A stretch of 64,000 nucleotides of DNA, taken from Sarocladium kiliense. Taxonomy: Eukaryota > Ascomycota > Sordariomycetes > Hypocreales > Sarocladiaceae. Location of the stretch: positions 3,720,001-3,784,000 of the forward strand of contig JAUZTG010000029.1 of the NCBI GenBank assembly GCA_030734395.1, written 5' to 3'. The notes beneath the pieces were generated by a model. That model worked only from the letters and a program-made list of their open reading frames with translations, was not told the DNA's origin and did no database searches. The first letter of the stretch is position 1; each line of letters opens with the position of its first letter. Shown piece by piece: positions 10,489-23,134 of this stretch. A program made the translations under genes and the position numbers.

Positions 10489-13400
10489 CTACATCTGTGG
10501 TGGTTGCCCAGGTGGACCCCAGGGATTCGCGATAAAAGCATGGAACCTCGATGGGAACCCTTGAAAGCGACCTTGCCCTTCGTGTTGGGGTGGTGGCGGC
10601 GGCGGAGGCTGCTGGTGATGACGAGGAGGCGGCGGAGGATGGGGTTGCAGTGGCTGGTGGTGATGGGGTTGGATAGGCTGCATATGCTGCATATGCGGTG
10701 GCTGTTGGTGATGGTGATGGTGGTGAAGCTGTGGCTGGAGATGGGGGTGTTGGTGTTGAGGAGGATGGTGTTGCTGCTGCTGTTGACGCTGTTGTTCCAT
10801 AGCATCCTTCTTTGCGCGCTTTGCCTGAGGTTTTGGTGCGATAGCACCGACTCTTGCCTCGGCAGCGGCTTGGGCGGCTTTCTTGGCTGCGAGTGTAGCT
10901 TTACGCTTTTCGACTGCGCCAGCCATGTTCCCGTTCGCCCAGCGACCTGCGATAGTAGGTTAGTATCAGGCGTGTCACCAAGGATTGGGCAGAGGGAGTG
11001 CATACTCTTCATGGATGCGGACATCTTCTCAGACTTGGTCATGGACTTGTAATCCTTAGGCGGCTCATCTCCATCCTCACTATTAAAGGACATGAGCGTG
11101 GTTGGAGTACCGTACCGACTCGACTCATTTTGCTGCGCAGCCCTGACAACCTTGATCTTCTGGGACTTCTTGCCAGCATTCTGTGGTGTTTCAGTGACGA
11201 AGGGATCAGTAGACGGCATGGCCGCGATACTGCCTTCCATGCTGTATCTCTCGCTGGTGTTCGTCGTTGGTGTTCCAACGTTTTCTTTGCTGGCCACGAT
11301 CGCGACACCACTGGCCCTATTTCTCCGCTTCTTGGGAGGCTGCTGGCTTATTGCGGTTGGGCTTTCTTCTGGCTCATCACGGAAGCGCTTCTGTCGCTTC
11401 GGCCGGAATGAGTAGGATGACTCAACCGTATGGCTGGACGACTCGGAGTCGGCCGTGGATGGTCTCGAGTCACCGTTGTCGGTCATCGCGGAAGCGGCGT
11501 CGTCGAAATGCTTGCCCTTGGGAATCTTCAGGGTCAGAAGGTGACGTCGAGGCTCCTCCTTCTCTTCCGCCTGTGAGGCCTTCTCGTGGCCGGATGGAGA
11601 GGTATACAAGTCGTCATAGCGGGGACCAGGTCGGCCACGACCACGACGAACGCTTCTCGTGGGCTCGTCCTGGGACGAGTTGTTCTGATTGACAGTCGCT
11701 GGAGGCTCTTCGATCTCTGGCTCCGCCTTTGCTCTTCCTCGTCTGCGTCGGGTCTTTCGCCCGCCGTTCTCATCATCCGAAGCAGCATTGCCGTTGACGC
11801 TGGAAGTCGGCGCGGGCTGAATCTCTTCCGGGTCCGCCGCTGCGTTCTTCCGTCTTCTTCCGCGAGTAGGCACTGGCGTAGAGCTGCGGCTCACGTCCTG
11901 AGTGGCTGGGTCAAAGAGCTGTACCGGTTTGCGCTGCCTCTTTCCTGTTGGCTCATCACCCTCTGATGCCTTCACCGTCTGCTTAGGATGGTTACGCAGC
12001 ATTCTTCCACGGGTGACCATGCCCTCTTGCTGGAGCTCTGGGTTTTGGCGGCCAATCTTGGAGGGGTGTGGATCGTACTCAAAGCCGTAAGTGGCAGCCA
12101 TGATACGGTCCTGAGCTTGGAGGTAGCGCGTCTCGCTCATGGTCTCCTTCTCCTTGGCCTTGTAGCCCTTGACAGCAAAGTCGGGCTCTTCGTAGTTGAA
12201 ATTGTGCTGGTGTAAGTTGCGTGTACGTGACTCGTACTTGGCATCGGCTGCCCGTCGTCTCTGTGCGTTCTCGTAGTCGTCAACTCTGCGGCCAAGGCCG
12301 GTCCATTCCGTTTGCCACTGCACCATCGAGACGTTGATGGCTTCAAGAACGGCATAGAGGTCGGCAGTGGACATGTTCTCGTAGTTTTCGAGAGCGCTGA
12401 CATACTCATCAGCATCGCGGATCTTGCGGTATCTGAAGTGGCGCGATCGTTGAGGCTCTTCTGTATCAGACACACTGTCATCATCACCATCTTCGGCAAC
12501 CGCTGGTGCTGGAGAGCCAAAGGCAGTAATAGCACCGGAGTCTGGGACAGGCGAGCCACGCCTTGGGGTGTTCAACGCAGGCGTTGGTACCTCAGTTGCT
12601 TGAGCATCGCCAGCGTCATCATTGTCGTCGACCATGGGCTCCATGTCATTCGGTTCCTTGTCCTCCTTGTCTTCTGGACTTTGGTCGTCGGCGTTCGTCT
12701 CGTCGTCAGAACGCACTTTCTTCTCAGGATAGACAGAATATTCCCCATCCACATAAGGTGTCAGATGGGCCCAGCGCCCAGTAGGTCGAGGCTGAGGCTT
12801 ATAGGACTTCTTCTCGGACTCTGGAGTTGCCTTGTCGACCTGCTCTTTCTTAAGCGGTGTTGAGACTGCAGGCTTCTCGGAGAACTTCTGACGAACGTGG
12901 GCTGCCAGCTCAGCTTGTTCTTGTGCAGCTTTTGATCTGCGAGTGGTACGCGTCATTTCTGGCGAGGAAGATCCCTTGTGCGTAGACGATCGTGTTGTAA
13001 TCTCCGAGCTTGTGGTAGGTTTGGGAGTCTTGGGAGCTGGCTCTTGCTCTTGCTCTTTATCTTGCTCTTGTGACTGGAAGCCGGTAAGCGAGTTCTGTGC
13101 CTTGGCCTCTGCTTTGACCTCGGCAAACTTGGCGCGAGTTTCTGGCGGTGATGATCGATTCCCTTTTGTTGCTGATCCTGAAGTCTGATCAGCTGGAGAA
13201 GAGACCGAATGCTGAGTTGAGTCAGCAGTTGGGGCAACATCTGAGGGCCCGGCCAGTGAGGTGTCACCAGACTCGCGTTGGGGGTCCGATGAATCACCCA
13301 CACTGCCATTCACCACCACCTGTTCTGATGAGCCATTGTCTTCTTGCTCCACATCAGCATCGGACTTGACCTCCTTGGTCTCTGCGAAGTCTGTTTGTGC

Positions 13401-13937
13401 AACATCGTCCATCAACGAATCTTCCGCTATTTGCATTGATGGGTCATGCACCTCGATAGTGCCTGTTGGTTCCTCAGACGTGCTCCGAGGCTCAGACACA
13501 CGTTGGCTGGCAGTGCCGGCCATGAGAGCCGGGTCAATCATGGCAGGATCGATGGGAATCTCGCCGACGGGCTCTTCCTCTTCCTGGTCAAATTGGGATT
13601 GCGTTTCCGAGGGTTGCTGCTCGTCATAGTACTCCGGCAGCATGCCATCGGGATCGGCCATCATCATAGGATCAGTGGGGATTTCTGAAGCAGGTGTATC
13701 GGTCAGACCTGGATAGTCTTCCCTCGGCGGCGTATCCTCCATGCTGTCGTTGATGGGCTCGTAGCCATCGACAAGGCCTGTGCCATTTGGTGCGTCAACG
13801 ATGCCCACCGACACATCCATCTCATCACTCTGTGGATTGACCTCACCAAAAGATAACGGCGAGGACGTTCTCACAGCAGAGGATGAGCGGAATTTATAGG
13901 AAGAAGCCGAGTCGCGATGCCAACGCGGAGGCGGCAT
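10489..13937 (-). CDS. Large disordered, probably chromatin-associated protein
   Basis: A 1129-aa protein in two exons: 13937-11006 and 10946-10489, with a 59 bp intron at 11005-10947 (GTATGC...CGCAG). The splice joins SASMK to SRWANGNMAGAVEKRK, a continuous conserved-looking segment. The N-terminal 450 residues are acidic and Ser/Thr/Pro-rich. A folded-looking block near residues 530-680 contains YVSALENYENMSTADLYAV, MVQWQTEWTGLGRRVDDYEN and EEPDFAVKGYKAKEKETM. An AT-hook-like RRGRGRPGPR and several Arg/Lys clusters (KTRRRRGRAK, GKRQRKPV) suggest nuclear DNA contact. The last 100 residues are extremely His/Gln/Pro-rich. I do not recognise a named family; a chromatin or transcription role is inferred from the AT-hook and composition. 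The start is the first ATG of the conserved part (MPPPRWHRDS); the frame remains open for 118 codons upstream, which I take as leader. Confidence 0.8.
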
Positions 13938-15400
13938 GCCGGCTGTGACGAGGAGACGGGGGAATGAGGGTGTAAAAGGGCTGAGGCGGAAGAGGGTATG
14001 AATGTCATTCGGGACACAGCAAGCCGCGTGAAGCAACGCAACAAGAAGAAAGAAGCGGGAGGAGATAAAGAGGAAGGGAAAGACGAGGCTGATCGCGCGA
14101 CGCCGAGTGGTTGAGTGAGCTGTCGAGCGCAGCGTGGCCCGGTAACAGCCTGAGGTGAGAAAGACGTTGGACCGGGGCAAGTCTCTGCACCAGCGCGCGA
14201 CTGGGCCCCCGAGTGTGGTGTGTGTAGTCTGGCGCAAAGGGCAGTGGCACCACCTATCGCGAGGCGACGATGCGAGAGACAGCGAATTCAAAGAAATGAG
14301 AGAGAGATAGGGAAGTACTCAAACAACCAGCTGCTGGATGAACTGAAGGCAGATAGCTGGCGGGGGGTGTTTGCGCGGTGACCTGAAATTTTGGTACGTG
14401 CCAACACGGGGGTTGGTAAAAGGGCCAGCACAGCGAACCAAAGCGGTGCACAGCGCAACAAGCAGAAAAGATGGGAAAACCAGACAAGCGGTAGGAGATA
14501 GAGCAGAATCTAGAGAAGATGCAGCTTGCACGCAGGGGATGCGGCGAGGGCTGACCGAGGGGGCGTTTGGGTCAACAAGCTGGGACTTGGTGTGCTTTGC
14601 AGCTGGGGGCGGGTTGAATGAGATGAAGCATCGCCGCTTCAAGTTTCTGGCTGAGGTCAGAGGCGCGCCGAGCGAGGTACGTACCTTGGACCTGTAGCGG
14701 TGGCTTTCAGTGGATGATAGTGGGCGCCGGAGAGGCTACAGGGGAGTGGGCATGGGGCAGTCCCCTGAAGGACCCGGCCGAGAGAAGTTCTCATTGGCTG
14801 CAGCGGCTTACAGTGAGCCGCCCGGCAGCGGCAGCCAATCAGAGGCAACAGAAGGAATGAGATGGCGCTAGGCGGTTTTGGGGCGGCATCGTGTCTAAGT
14901 GAGGTGGACTGTGGGAGTTCGGCAGTAGAAGGCTCAACCATGGGACGAAGGGAATTTTTGATAAATAAGAGAATATAATTGTCAGATTAGTCGATATGGT
15001 TAGATTGCATATGAGGCGTCAAATTATTATTTTACATTTAAATGGTGTTGCTGGACTCACATCCCTCCTCCTCGCTTGTACCGTGCCAGCCACTCTCACA
15101 CGGCTGTACCCGCTCACCCCCAGTCCACCCGCCCAACCACAAGTACCTTTCTACCCGCACACCTAAACCAACAGCACTGCACCGCTCGCTGCGCTGCACT
15201 GGGCCATTCCCCCTTCCCCACACCAGCTGATACGATGCAGGCCTGGAGCTCAGCAACGCCAACGTCGTTCCTCTTCCAACCGCCAACCTCTGTCACAACA
15301 ATCATCTTTCCACCGTCCACGCCACATCTTTTACCCCTTCGGACACGACAGTCACACTATCCATCGTTACGACATCACAGACACCACCTCGTCAGCCGCC
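13938..15400. other. Divergent promoter region
   Basis: This is the intergenic region between two divergently transcribed genes (the large nuclear protein and the MTC1-like gene). It includes pyrimidine-rich plus-strand stretches just before the MTC1 start (15050-15400), typical of fungal core promoters and leaders, and an AT-rich patch at 14950-15040. No further gene is supported. Confidence 0.5.
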
Positions 15401-16998
15401 ATGGCGTCCAAAAAGACCACTAAGCCCGCCCCGGCCGACGAGAACCTCGACGACCTCTTCTCTGGCATCACAGACAACAGCTCCAAGCCGAAGAAGTCCA
15501 CCACCACCTCCAAGACCTCCAAGACTGCCTCTAAACCCGTCGCTGGTGCCGACGACGACATCTTCGCCGACATCGAGTCCCAGCTTACCGAGAAGCCCGC
15601 GTCTCGCCCACATACTCCCCGTGCTGGAAAGCGATCCACCGCCACCCCTCCTGTCGCTACCGACGACAAAGTCCCTGCCAATGCCAGAAAGTCTACCGAC
15701 AGCGCTCACAGCTTGAGAGCGAGCTTCACACCTAGCGCTACCAGCTCCGAGGTTCAGGAGAATGAGAGGAGGACGGCGGCGGCTCCTGTTACCGCTGACC
15801 AGCCTGCTCAACAGGAGGGCGGTGGCTGGTGGGGGATGTTCTCGTCGACTGCCAACGCTGCTCTGAAGCAGGCCGAGGCTGCTTACAAGGAGATCCAACA
15901 GAACGAAGAGGCAAAAAAATGGGCAGACCAAGTTCGGGGTCTGAGCCATCTTGACGTCTCAACACTCAAGAGCTACGGTATTGTAACCTATGCAGCCTGT
16001 TCCGATCCAAATATCATGCTGACTTTCCTTTAGGCGACGATCTTCGTAACCGAGCACTTCCAACCTTTACCAACATCCTCCACACCCTCGCTCCTCCGAT
16101 CTCATCCCACGAACGCCTCCTCATCCATATCACGCACGACCTTGTCGGCTACCCCTCCCTCGACCCTCTCATTCACGCCGTCTTCGCTCGAGTCATGTCC
16201 CAAGTCGAGGGCGGTGATCTCCTCGTCGTCCAACGCGGTCACGAGAGCTCCTCTCGTCGATCAAGCGATGGCTCTGCTGGCTGGCGCGATGGCCCATGGT
16301 GGAGACAAGCCGATGCTCCTCGCGAGCTTGGCCTCATCAAGGGCATGACTGAGGGCACCAAGCTCTGCCGTGCTGGTGCCGAAGCTTACGCTGGAGAATA
16401 CTTCGCTGCCAACGGCGGCCTCGAGGTTGCAAAGGTCCGAGCCACTGAGTCGGCCAGCGAGAGCAACCCCGTTCGCACCTCCGACATCTTCCTCTCCGTG
16501 CAGGCCATTGGCACCGAAGCCGACAAGACTCTCTTCGCACGCACCGCCTCGGCCGAGAAGGAAAAGGAGTCCACTTCCGTTCAAGAGCATGACGATGCCG
16601 ATGAACTCATCTGCTTCGCCATCTTCCTCCTCGATCCCGTTCACGAGATCGAATTCTCCGCCATCTCCCAATCCGTTCCCGCGAAATGGGCTCGCTGGCT
16701 CGATGCCCCCGGTCCTCTGACCCCGAGATCTGGCGAAGAGGAGCAGCAGCAGGGCGAGCAATTCGACACGGCTGCGCTGCCGGATGATATCCGCGAGATT
16801 GTGGAAAGTGGAGGTGTTGATCCGAGGGAGTGGGTGGCTGAGTGGATTGAGGAGGTGTTGAATCTAAGTGTTGGTGTTGTGGCGCAGAGGTATGTTGCAA
16901 GGAGGATGGGAGTTGGCGAGGGTGGTATTGGCAAGGGGAAGATGAGGATGGAGGATGTGGTGCAGGAGAATGCAGGCGAGGCTGCGCGGGCTTTGTGA
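15401..16998 (+). CDS. MTC1-like protein (maintenance of telomere capping 1; DUF5427)
   Basis: A 513-aa protein in two exons, 15401-15977 and 16034-16998, with a 56 bp intron (GTATTG...TTTAG) that joins LKSYG to DDLRNRALP. The N-terminal 120 residues are low-complexity with LDDLFSGI and DDIFADIESQL motifs. Then comes EGGGWWGMFSSTANAALKQA, the signature start of the MTC1/DUF5427 core, followed by HERLLIHITHDLVGYPSLD and the C-terminal DPREWVAEWIEEVLNLSVGV. In yeast MTC1 was found through genetic interaction with a telomere-capping mutant, and the protein is linked to Golgi/COPI vesicles; its biochemical role is not established. There is no signal peptide or membrane span. The start ATG sits in a CCATGG context. 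Recognition is from motifs recalled from the family. Confidence 0.85.
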
Positions 16999-18328
16999 GT
17001 TGGTCCGTCTGATGCACACTCTATCAGCGAGCAGTCCTCATTCTACTTGTTAAGTTTATTGGAGTAAAGGAACGGGTTTTCATTGTTAAACCTAATTGTC
17101 GGTACTATTATATGAATGTCGCGTTGGTTACAAGGCGTGTCAGAAGCACCCCCATTTTCGTGACGGAGTGACAAAAATACTGAGTACATGATTATGTCGC
17201 CCACTTGGCCGCGAAACCCCACCAGCGACGCGCCGGGATTTCCTCCACCCAATTTTTTCCTGCTTCCTACAAACTCAAAGCAAGCGCCCTGACCAAAGGA
17301 TGATGAACCTCCCTCAACTCTCCAGCGAGCGGAAAGTCGCGCTCTAATTTTCGTCTGGAGCGGTCAAGGGAAGGTCCATCATCTCTTTTTCAACAGCAAG
17401 CGCCCTCGTGACGATAAATGCCCACGGGGTGTGACGAAGAAAAGAACAAACACGCAGCCCTCCCAACATCCAGCCACTCGCTTACCTCACGAGTCCTTCG
17501 GGGGCAGCCCTTGCTTCTTGCGTCTTGCACAGAGCATCATGGCATGCTGGCTTGGATTGGAATTAGTTGTCTGGGGGGATCTCTCTTCTTGGGAGGTTCA
17601 ATTTTGGGCTGCAAGAGTAGATTCAGGACCATCATAGTCCACGTCTGTTTGCTCTGTGAGGAGAGGGGGAAGAAAGATGGTGTTTGGGGATGATGAGAGA
17701 GAGAATTGTGGCACTTGGGTTTTTGAAAACTTCTGGCCTTTGACTTTGCTATAGCAGGGGAGAAGTTGGATATTCTTGAGTCTGCTTTGTTCTTTCTGTT
17801 AGTTGTCCCCTAGTCATCTCTTTTTCTCTTCTCTTTTGCAGCTATTCCTACATGGGCGTGGCTCCAAGAGTGCCGACATATCCGAGATGTATTACGATTC
17901 TCTATTCTAGTAAGAGATCTTCCTATTTGAGTAAGACAGCCTTTTAGTCAAGTAAGATAGCTTTCTATTTGAGCAAGATAGCTTTCTATTTGAGTAAGAT
18001 ATCGTCCTAATACGCTGACACCACATGTGTTTGCGCCATGGGGTTGAGCGGTGGAAAGTTTGGACCGGGCCCTGCAAGATAACGGACGTTAACGGGATGT
18101 GTTGCGCGCTCGTGTTCGACGATCGATTGGAATGGGGACTGGCGGCGGGGGGACTGGCGGGTGGCTTGATGCAACTGTCTCGTCAATGACCTCATCCGGA
18201 TACAGGCAGAACGTTACGTCCCAATACAAGTATCGCAAGAAGATAAAGGTACACCAGCATCACCATTGCGTACAGTGATTATCATCTTCATTCCGTCTTT
18301 CGTATATCCTGCATCAATCATCACCACA
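16999..18328. other. Intergenic with a short tandem repeat
   Basis: This is the 3' flank of the MTC1-like gene and the promoter of the malic enzyme gene. It carries the 21-bp tandem repeat listed separately. Open frames at 17418-17693 and nearby are short, overlapping and unrecognised. Confidence 0.5.
17908..18010. repeat. Tandem repeat, 21-bp unit, about five copies
   Basis: The unit is close to GAGTAAGATAGCTTTCTATTT. Copies start at 17908, 17929, 17950, 17971 and 17992. Copies 3 and 4 differ at two positions; the outer copies are more diverged, and the fifth is partial (19 bases). The array sits about 320 bp upstream of the malic enzyme start codon. Confidence 0.85.
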
Positions 18329-20441
18329 ATGCCCAAATCCACACCTCTCAACACCGCCGGCCCTCTGCCCTGCGCCCTCACAGGCGCCGCCCTGCTCAAC
18401 CACCCCTTCTTCAATAAAGGATCTGCCTTCCCTCCTTCTGAGCGTCGCGAGTTCAACCTCACAGGTCTATTACCTGAGCGGGTGCAGACGCTGGAGCAGC
18501 AGGCGGAGAGGGCGCATAGGCAGTATTTGTCGAGGGACGGGAGTTTGGCTAGGAATACGTTCTTGACGAGTTTGAAGGAGCAGAATGAGGTCTTATTCTA
18601 CAAGGTGCGTAAGATTATGCCTATTGTTCTTTGTTGTGGAGGTCTGTTCGCCGATGCTAATTGTCGTGAGTGCAGGTCTTGTCAGATCATTTAAAGGACA
18701 TGTTTAGCGTTGTGTATACACCCACCGAAGGCGACGCAATCCAGAATTACTCCCGTCTGTTTCGAAGACCGGAGGGATGCTTTCTCAATATTGAAGATGT
18801 GGATAGAGTGTACTCTGACCTTGCTCAATGGGGTCGCCCAGAGGACATTGACTATATCGTTGTCACAGGTCAGAGCTCTCCCCTTCAGATCATACACCCC
18901 ATGAAAACGATGGGACTAACCGGCTGGCATCGCAGATGGTGAGGAGATTCTGGGTATAGGCGACCAAGGCGTTGGTGGCATTCTCATCTCTATCGCAAAG
19001 CTACTACTGACTACAGTCTGCGCTGGAGTTCACCCAAACCGCGTTCTTCCCGTCGTTCTTGACTGTGGAACCGACAACGAGGATTTGCTAAACGATGATC
19101 TGTATCTGGGTCTGAAGAAGAAGAGAGCCAGAGGAGAGAAGTATGATGAGTTTGTCGATACGTTTGTGAAGAGCGCGACGGAGTTATATCCTAAGGCTTA
19201 CATCCATTTTGAGGACTTTGGGTTGACGAACGGTATGTCTCCTTTCTCAACACCTGACAGCGCAAGCAGAGAGTGGAGGGAAATACTTGGGGGATCGTTT
19301 GACGGAGAACGACTAACATTGCCCTAGCTCGACGCATTCTCGACAAGTACCGCCCGCACATGCCCTGCTTCAACGACGATGTCCAGGGAACAGGCTGTGT
19401 CACTCTTGCGGCTATCACTGCCGGCTTGCGCGTCAGCGGTCAAACACTCGGAGTTGCACGCGTCGTAATATTTGGCGCTGGAAGTGCAGGCGTGGGTATC
19501 GCAGATCAGATCCGGGATGCAATATCCGCAGAGGTGGGAGTCTCCAAGGAGGAGGCGGCAGGGAGGATTTGGTAAGTACAGCTGCACGTCATGACTCCCC
19601 TGAGCCATGCGCAACTTCAAGTCTGCACTCGATGCTATCAGAAGTGCTAACTACTAATCCTTTCAGGCTCATCGATCGCCCTGGACTCCTCTTGACCACC
19701 ACAGAGAACATCTCGCCAGCCCAGAAAGATTTCCTCAAAGATGCAGCCCACTGGTCCGATAAATCCACAGATCTCCTCTCCGTCGTTCAATCCGTCCACC
19801 CAAACGTCCTCATCGGCACCTCGACCGTCCCAGGCGCCTTCACAAAGCCCATCGTTCAAGCCATGCACGCCCACACCTCCCGACCCATCATCCTGCCGCT
19901 CTCCAACCCAACCCGTCTACACGAAGCCACACCTCATGACCTTCTGCACTGGACAGACGGGCAAGCTCTAGTAGCTACCGGCTCCCCATTTGACCCTGTA
20001 AAAGGTCCCTGGGCCGCTGGAGGGAAGGAGATAGAAATCACTGTGGCGGAGTGTAACAACTCTGTCGTTTTTCCCGGCATAGGTCTGGGCTGCATCCTCT
20101 CCCGTGCCTCCGTCCTCACAAATAAAATGCTAGTCTCAGCAGTCCGCGCAGTAGCCTCTGAAGCCCCAGCGATGAAGGATCCAAGAGGCGCGCTACTGCC
20201 GGATGTGGATGTCGTGAGGGATGTTAGTGTAAGGGTGGCGAGGGAGGTAATTAAGACGGCGGTGGAGGAGGCTGTTGCGCGTGAAGAGGGAATTCCGGAG
20301 GGGGAGGAGGATTTGGAGAGCTGGATCCGGGGGCAGATGTGGGAGCCGAGGTATAGGGAATTGAAGAGAGTGGATATGGGGGATGCAACGAGGCTGGCGA
20401 AGGGGGAGATGGGGAGGGCTGGGTATGTGGATAGGAGGTGA
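18329..20441 (+). CDS. Malic enzyme
   Basis: Oxidative decarboxylation of L-malate to pyruvate and CO2 with NAD(P)+. 594 aa in five exons: 18329-18604, 18676-18868, 18936-19232, 19328-19571 and 19667-20441. All introns have GT...AG ends, and the last has a clear GCTAACTA branch site. Visible motifs: VVYTPTEGDAIQNYS (catalytic Tyr), GIGDQGVGGI, HFEDFG (metal-binding Glu and Asp), CFNDDVQGTG (metal-binding Asp), and the dinucleotide fold GAGSAGVGIA. The length is normal for the family. The N-terminus has no obvious mitochondrial presequence, so a cytosolic enzyme is likely. Cofactor preference cannot be settled by eye. It is convergent with the beta-mannosidase gene, with only 91 bases between the stop codons, so the 3' UTRs probably overlap. 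Confidence 0.95.
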
Positions 20442-20532
20442 GGGGATATCATTACTGGGCCAGAGCAGGAGAACCCAGCTGATCGTTTGAATTGTTGATA
20501 TTGAACCTATGCTTATTCGCCTCTTCAGATGC

Positions 20533-23134
20533 TTAAAACAGCCCGTTCAAAGACCTCGTCGTGAACACTGTATCCTTCTTCGCTCCCTCAACAGGAATCT
20601 TCACCTTCTCCCCAGGCACCAGATCAACAAGGTTATCCCGGAACACCACACCATCATCATCACACTCCACTGCCAGTCCCTTCACCGGCACCTCAGCGCT
20701 CAACACCACCACCTGGCCACTGCCCTCCTCTGCTAGCTCAACCTTCAGCTGCTTGGGCTTTGCCATGTGAAGGTACTTGAGCGGCTGCGGCCAGTCAATG
20801 TATCTTGATGTCTGCTGGCCATCCTGCTTGAGGAAAACGCCAATCACAACTTTGTCATTTGCGGTCTGAACGCCAACATCTGCGAGGCTCAGGCTGTCGA
20901 AGTCTGTTGTCTGATTCGCCTTGAGCGTTTGGCTCTGCGCCACAGTCTTCGAGGCAAGCTCCTCGCCTATTTCGACATCCCAGAACTTGACCTCGCAGTC
21001 TACCTTGGTTTCTGTCTGGGTCAGGTTTGATGCCCACACACGAACCTTGGGCAACTGGGACGATTCTGCCTCTCTGCGCTCCAGCCTGGCGATGATGGGC
21101 CACATCTCGCGTCGAATGGCAAAGAACGCATGCTTGGGTCGCAGGTGGTAATCACAGATGGACCACGATGTCACTGGCCAGCAATCGTTGATCTGCCACA
21201 CGATGGCACCACCGCAGTACTCCCGCTTCTCACCCCGCCACTCGCGCCGCCACAATCTGTAGGCAGCCGAGAGACACTCAGCTTGCATGAGTTGAGTGCA
21301 GTAGATATAGTCCTCGATTGGATCGAATTTGTACCGCATGTTTTCCACCAGGTACAGTGCCAGCCGTCGTTCGTGGCCTGCAGCCTTATTATGGAAGTCA
21401 ATTGTCGAGGACTGAGGATACCGGTCTGGATCGTCTTTACCCTTGGGCAAGAAACCATCGATGGTTTTGATAGAAGGGAACGCCTCCATGCCGAACTCGG
21501 AAACGAACCTGCCCATAAGCTTGGCGAAGTCCTGGTATTTCTCTTGTTGCCCGTGCCAGACGTTCCACTGGTGCACGTCGCCTACGGTCAGGTCCGAAGT
21601 GTTCTTACCAGCACCCCATGGGCTGCCAGGGTGGTAGAAGGTGCTGGGGCATAGGTCCTTGCACGCCTCAGCGAGGATGTGCTCGTAGATGTACCGCGCT
21701 GGAAAGTCCGTTTTGAGCCAGCTTTGAGGGTCCTTATCCTCAAAATTATAGGTGAGTTTCTCGCTCTCAGCGACGGAATAGTCCTCGTTGTTGCCAGCCC
21801 AGATCACGATACTCGGGTGGTGTCGCAGTCTCGCCACGTTGTATCTGGCTTCCTTATCGATGCTCTCCCGGATCTCCTTGTAGCAGGGGTAGTTGCCACA
21901 TCCAAACATGAAGTCCTGCCAGACCATGATGCCCATCTCGTCACAGGCGTCATACAAAGCCTGCTCCTCATAGATACCACCGCCCCACACGCGGAGGATG
22001 TTCTGCTCTCCCTCCACCAGGAGACGAACCCAGTCATAGTATCTCTCTTTGGAAATCCGTGGGATAAAGTTGTCGGCTGGGATCCAGTTGCTTCCTCCAG
22101 CGAAGACGGGGACGTTGTTCACCTTGAAGAAGAACGAGGTGCCTTCTGCGCCGTCTAGCTCTCGCTGTACTAGCTCAACCTTACGCAAACCGATGCGCTT
22201 AGATGTGCTGTCAAGTTCCTCACCGCTGCTGCCGACCAGAGTCGCCTTGATAGTGTATAGAGGCTGTTTGTCTCCTCCATCGCCACGCTGCCTGGGGTAC
22301 CAAAGCTTCGGGCTCTGGATCACAAAAGTCGCTGCTGCGTGTCCCGAACCTTCGACGGTCTCGGAAGCGACCTTTTCGCCGCCAAGGGAGACGTCGAAGC
22401 GCACGCTGTTGCCGTCACCCTCAATTGGTGCATGTGCCACAACCTCTGCTGATCGTAGGGAGTCGTCGACTTTTATGTCTGTGTATAAGTCGGCAATGCG
22501 CGTGTGGTAGACCTCGAGGTTGACCGGTCGCCACGGACCGGCAGTCATAAGCATCGGGCCCCAGTCCCAACCCTAACGCCCATCAGCTGGAGTTCATTCT
22601 CAGAAAATACAGTTATCTTACCCAATGATACTGCGCCTTTCTGACTGCCATGCGAGAAGGCACACCGTTCCAGCACTTCCACTTGTGGTCTGGGTGCTTT
22701 TCAAGAAGCTCCTCTCCGCGCTTGAATGCGCAAGCGAAGTTGATCACCAGCTCGTTTGTCTCACCCTCGGGCTTCAAGCTGCCAGTCACATCAATTCTCG
22801 AAGCAACAAACATGTTGTCCGACGAACCAACATGGTGGCCATTGAGAGAGATGTCGGCAATGGTATCAAGACCGTCGAACGCAAGTACTGCCTTGTCACT
22901 CTTGGCTGTGCTGGGCGACGTGAATGTCGTCTTGTACACCCAATCAGTTTCGCCGACCCACTGCACCTCGAGCTCGTTCTTGCCGATGTTGGGATCTGGG
23001 ATGAGGCCGTGGTGCATCAGGTCTAGATGCACCATGGTTGGAAACTGGGCGATGGCGCGGTAGTCGGAGTCATCCTTGCCACCTTGCTTGAACTGCCAGT
23101 TCTGGTCGATGGGAACCACCGTCCGAGGACTCAT
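20533..23134 (-). CDS. Beta-mannosidase, GH2 (MndB-like, intracellular)
   Basis: Hydrolyses terminal beta-D-mannose residues from manno-oligosaccharides. 850 aa in two exons, 23134-22622 and 22572-20533, with a 49 bp intron (GTAAGA...TTAG) that joins KAQYHW to GWDWGPML, a conserved GH2 beta-mannosidase segment. Other motifs: NILRVWGGGIYE, WAGNNEDYS (Glu of NNE is the expected acid/base) and FVSEFGMEAFPS (Glu of SEFG is the expected nucleophile), then GAIVWQINDCWPVTSW. There is no signal peptide after the chosen ATG (MSPRTVVPIDQNW), matching the shorter fungal MndB type rather than the secreted MndA type. The open frame extends upstream without another convincing ATG. Confidence 0.95.

Noticed and set aside
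9910..11052. 380-codon plus-strand open frame
   Set aside because: It runs antisense into the 3' exon of the large nuclear protein, whose minus-strand frame is supported by a good splice and conserved-looking sequence; the plus product is low-complexity Trp/Leu/Arg-rich.
14005..14291. N-terminal extension of the large nuclear protein
   Set aside because: The frame is open but includes a different, hydrophobic and Ser/Arg-rich composition, and the first ATG of the acidic, family-like part is at 13937.
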